DNA of 8,270 bases from JBCCKC01 sp039182435 (GTDB taxonomy: Bacteria > Verrucomicrobiota > Verrucomicrobiia > Opitutales > Coraliomargaritaceae). Positions 6,302 to 8,270 of the stretch are shown here, in pieces. The position numbers and the translations under genes are program-made. The stretch spans positions 1 through 8,270 of the forward strand of contig JBCDCC010000107.1 in NCBI GenBank assembly GCA_039182435.1, read 5' to 3'. The notes under the pieces are model-generated. The model was not told the DNA's origin. It did no database searches and saw only the letters and a list, made by a program, of their open reading frames with translations. The stretch's first letter is position 1, and each line of letters begins with the position of its first letter.

Positions 6302-8270
6302 CTATATCACATCCAGATCGACGAGGATCTCACGCGGGCTGGAGCCGTTTTCGGGACCCACAATGCCGCGATCTTCGAGTTCCTCCATCAAGCGCGCTGC
6401 ACGGTTATAACCGATTCTTAGGCGACGTTGGAGCATCGAAGTCGACGCGCGCTTCGTCGAGCGAAGCACATCCAACGCATCCGGGAGTAACTCATCACCA
6501 TCATCCTCGCCCGTGCCTGCGGTGGGGCCATCGTCACCACCCGCATCAATCTGCTGCTGCACTGACTCGGCAAAGACCGGCGGCTCATTGTTCTCCTTCA
6601 GGAAGTCCACGATGTGATTGATCTCATCATCCGAGACAAAGGCCCCCTGCGCCCGCACCAGATTCGAAGTGCCCGGAGGAATGAACAGCATGTCCCCCTT
6701 ACCGATGAGCGCCTCGGCGCCGCCCCCGTCGAGGATCGTTCGGCTGTCTACCTTCGAAGCGACCTTGAAGGAAATACGGCTCGGCAAGTTCGCCTTAATC
6801 ACACCGGTGATCACATTCACAGACGGACGTTGTGTGGCAAGGATCAGGTGGATACCCGCCGCACGCGCAAGCTGCGCCAGACGCGCGATGCCAGTCTCGA
6901 TATCCGCCGGCGCGACCATCATCAAGTCAGCCAGCTCATCGATGACCACCACAATGTAAGGCAGCTTCTTGCGAGGCACTTCAAAGGCGTCGTCATCCCG
7001 AGGCACCTCAACTTGGCTCACAGCGGCCCGCTCTTCCGGCGTCATCTCCGCATCCATCGCGGCCGCTTTTTCTTTTTCTTCCTTCGTCTTAGCGATCTTG
7101 GCATTAAAGCCAGCAATATTACGGACGTTCTCCGTCGCAAAAATCTGGTAGCGACGCTCCATCTCTGCGAGCAACCACTTCAGCGCGCCCGGCACCTTCT
7201 TTGGCTCCGTTACCACTGGAATCAACATATGCGGCAGCACATTATACATCTGCATTTCCACCACTTTCGGGTCGACCATGATGAAGCGTAGGTCTTCTGG
7301 GCCGGAGTGATAGAGCAGCGAGGCGATGATCGCGTTGATACAAACTGTCTTACCCGAACCTGTCGAACCAGCGATCAGCACGTGCGGCATCTTCGTCAAA
7401 TCCGCCACCATCGGCCTACCCGTCACGTCCTTACCCAGCACAATCGGAATCTCCGCTTTGGCATCCGCCCAGGCCCGCGATTCCACGATATCGCGCATGC
7501 AGACCGCCTGCGCGATCCGGTTTGGCACTTCGATACCGACGGTGCCTTTGCCCGGCACTGGCGCGAGGATTCGCACGGACATCGCTTTCAAGCCCAGGGC
7601 GATGTTCTTATCCAAGTTGACAATCTTCTCCACCCGCACACCCGGCGCTGGAGTAACCTCATAACGGGTGATCACCGGCCCCGTATGGATTTCGCCCGGG
7701 ATCACCTTGACGCTAAATTCTTCCAATGTGCGCACGAGTGCTTCCATCGTCTCCGCGTGATCTTCCGCAGATAAATCCTGCGGTGCCTCCGTCTCGGCCA
7801 GCAAACGCAACGGCGGAAACACGTAATCGCCACGCCGCTCAGGAATGGCGGCCACCGCTTTCTCTGTCTTCTCACCCGTGACGATCTTGATCGCGGCAAG
7901 GTCGACCTTCGACTTGCGCAGCTCATCCTTAGGTGGTTGCGAAGGCGGATCCGGCTCCGGCAAATCAGGGCTCAGCTTCATCGCCTTCTTCTTCCTCTGC
8001 TTCGCCTCCGAATTTTCCTTCGCTGCCTTCAGCCCCGGAGGCGCACCCATCGGGCCCTTCAACAAGGACGGCTTGCCTTCCGCATCCTCAATTTCTTCTT
8101 CGTCCTCAGGCACGGACTTTTCTGCAAGCTTGGCTTTCTTGTTCTTCTTTGCCTCCTTCGCCGCCGCACGCTCTGCTCGAGCCGCTTCTTTCGCCTTCTG
8201 TGCATCGATCTTCGCCTGCTTCTTCACTTCGAGGCGCTCCGCCTTCCGCAACTTGCGATCTTCCTTCGAC
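6302..8270 (-). CDS. ftsK: DNA translocase FtsK (N-terminus beyond window)
   Basis: FtsK/SpoIIIE proteins are hexameric, septum-anchored motors that pump chromosome ends into daughter cells and activate XerCD recombination at dif. Numbering from the TTG at 8249-8251 (649 residues visible), a Lys/Ala/Glu-rich and acidic linker fills 1-140. The alpha domain (about 160-285) has TRYEVTPAPGVRVEKI (195-210). The RecA-like beta domain has Walker A GSTGSGKT (295-302), VDPKVVEM (326-333), Walker B VVVIDE (434-439) and ATQRPS (472-477). After a Gly/Asp-rich spacer (570-588), the gamma winged helix (about 589-649) carries RLRIGYNRAARLMEELEDRG, the part that reads polar KOPS-type DNA motifs and contacts XerD. 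The frame remains open to the window edge, reading SKEDRK before the TTG. That TTG is therefore probably internal, and the membrane-spanning N-terminus lies outside. The ORF6N gene follows 25 nt downstream. Confidence 0.95.
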   Translation of the reverse strand, partial: SKEDRKLRKAERLEVKKQAKIDAQKAKEAARAERAAAKEAKKNKKAKLAEKSVPEDEEEIEDAEGKPSLLKGPMGAPPGLKAAKENSEAKQRKKKAMKLSPDLPEPDPPSQPPKDELRKSKVDLAAIKIVTGEKTEKAVAAIPERRGDYVFPPLRLLAETEAPQDLSAEDHAETMEALVRTLEEFSVKVIPGEIHTGPVITRYEVTPAPGVRVEKIVNLDKNIALGLKAMSVRILAPVPGKGTVGIEVPNRIAQAVCMRDIVESRAWADAKAEIPIVLGKDVTGRPMVADLTKMPHVLIAGSTGSGKTVCINAIIASLLYHSGPEDLRFIMVDPKVVEMQMYNVLPHMLIPVVTEPKKVPGALKWLLAEMERRYQIFATENVRNIAGFNAKIAKTKEEKEKAAAMDAEMTPEERAAVSQVEVPRDDDAFEVPRKKLPYIVVVIDELADLMMVAPADIETGIARLAQLARAAGIHLILATQRPSVNVITGVIKANLPSRISFKVASKVDSRTILDGGGAEALIGKGDMLFIPPGTSNLVRAQGAFVSDDEINHIVDFLKENNEPPVFAESVQQQIDAGGDDGPTAGTGEDDGDELLPDALDVLRSTKRASTSMLQRRLRIGYNRAARLMEELEDRGIVGPENGSSPREILVDLDVI

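Noticed and set aside
6614..7774. Long rightward open frames opposite ftsK
   Set aside because: They are antisense shadows of the strongly conserved FtsK motor, with Arg/His-rich composition and no recognisable domain.
8249..8251. TTG as the true start of ftsK
   Set aside because: The frame stays open upstream to the window edge, no ribosome site is evident, and FtsK needs an N-terminal membrane domain that is missing here.
1..8270. A defence island, CRISPR array, toxin-antitoxin pair or mobile element
   Set aside because: There are no direct repeat arrays, transposase or integrase motifs, terminal inverted repeats or paired small ORFs. The ORF6N remnant alone is not evidence of a wider prophage.

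Overview
The window looks like ordinary chromosomal DNA from a moderately GC-rich bacterium. My best guess is Verrucomicrobiota (Opitutae/Puniceicoccales-like). That guess rests only on the overall look of the proteins: RecQ with a C-terminal helix-turn-helix extension, an MGDG-synthase-like glycosyltransferase, a solitary ORF6N protein, and weak or absent Shine-Dalgarno sites. No rRNA, tRNA, CRISPR array, insertion sequence or intact prophage is visible.

Left part (1-4339). The first 66 bases may carry the last codons of a rightward gene. It faces a leftward cluster that reads recQ (DNA helicase), then an MGDG-synthase/MurG-type glycosyltransferase, then a protein with one or two SCP2-like lipid-binding domains. 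Gaps are 77 and 27 nt, so co-transcription is plausible. The last two genes may form a lipid-related pair, with a glycolipid-type transferase and a candidate lipid-binding protein; recQ belongs to DNA repair.

Middle (4340-5713). A compact AT-rich intergenic region of 135 nt separates recQ from a divergent Y-family DNA polymerase gene (dinB/impB-mucB-samB type). It holds an imperfect palindrome in which -10-like boxes for the two strands overlap. The two repair genes may therefore be co-regulated.

Right part (5717-8270). Leftward ftsK encodes the motor and gamma domains of the chromosome translocase; its N-terminus lies beyond the window edge. It is followed after 25 nt by an ORF6N-domain gene broken by an apparent one-base deletion near 6142-6144. 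This broken gene has visibly lower GC than its neighbours and ends 3 nt from the convergent polymerase gene. The clearest anomaly in the window is this likely transferred, frameshifted ORF6N gene. I did not find convincing evidence of a new multi-gene system.
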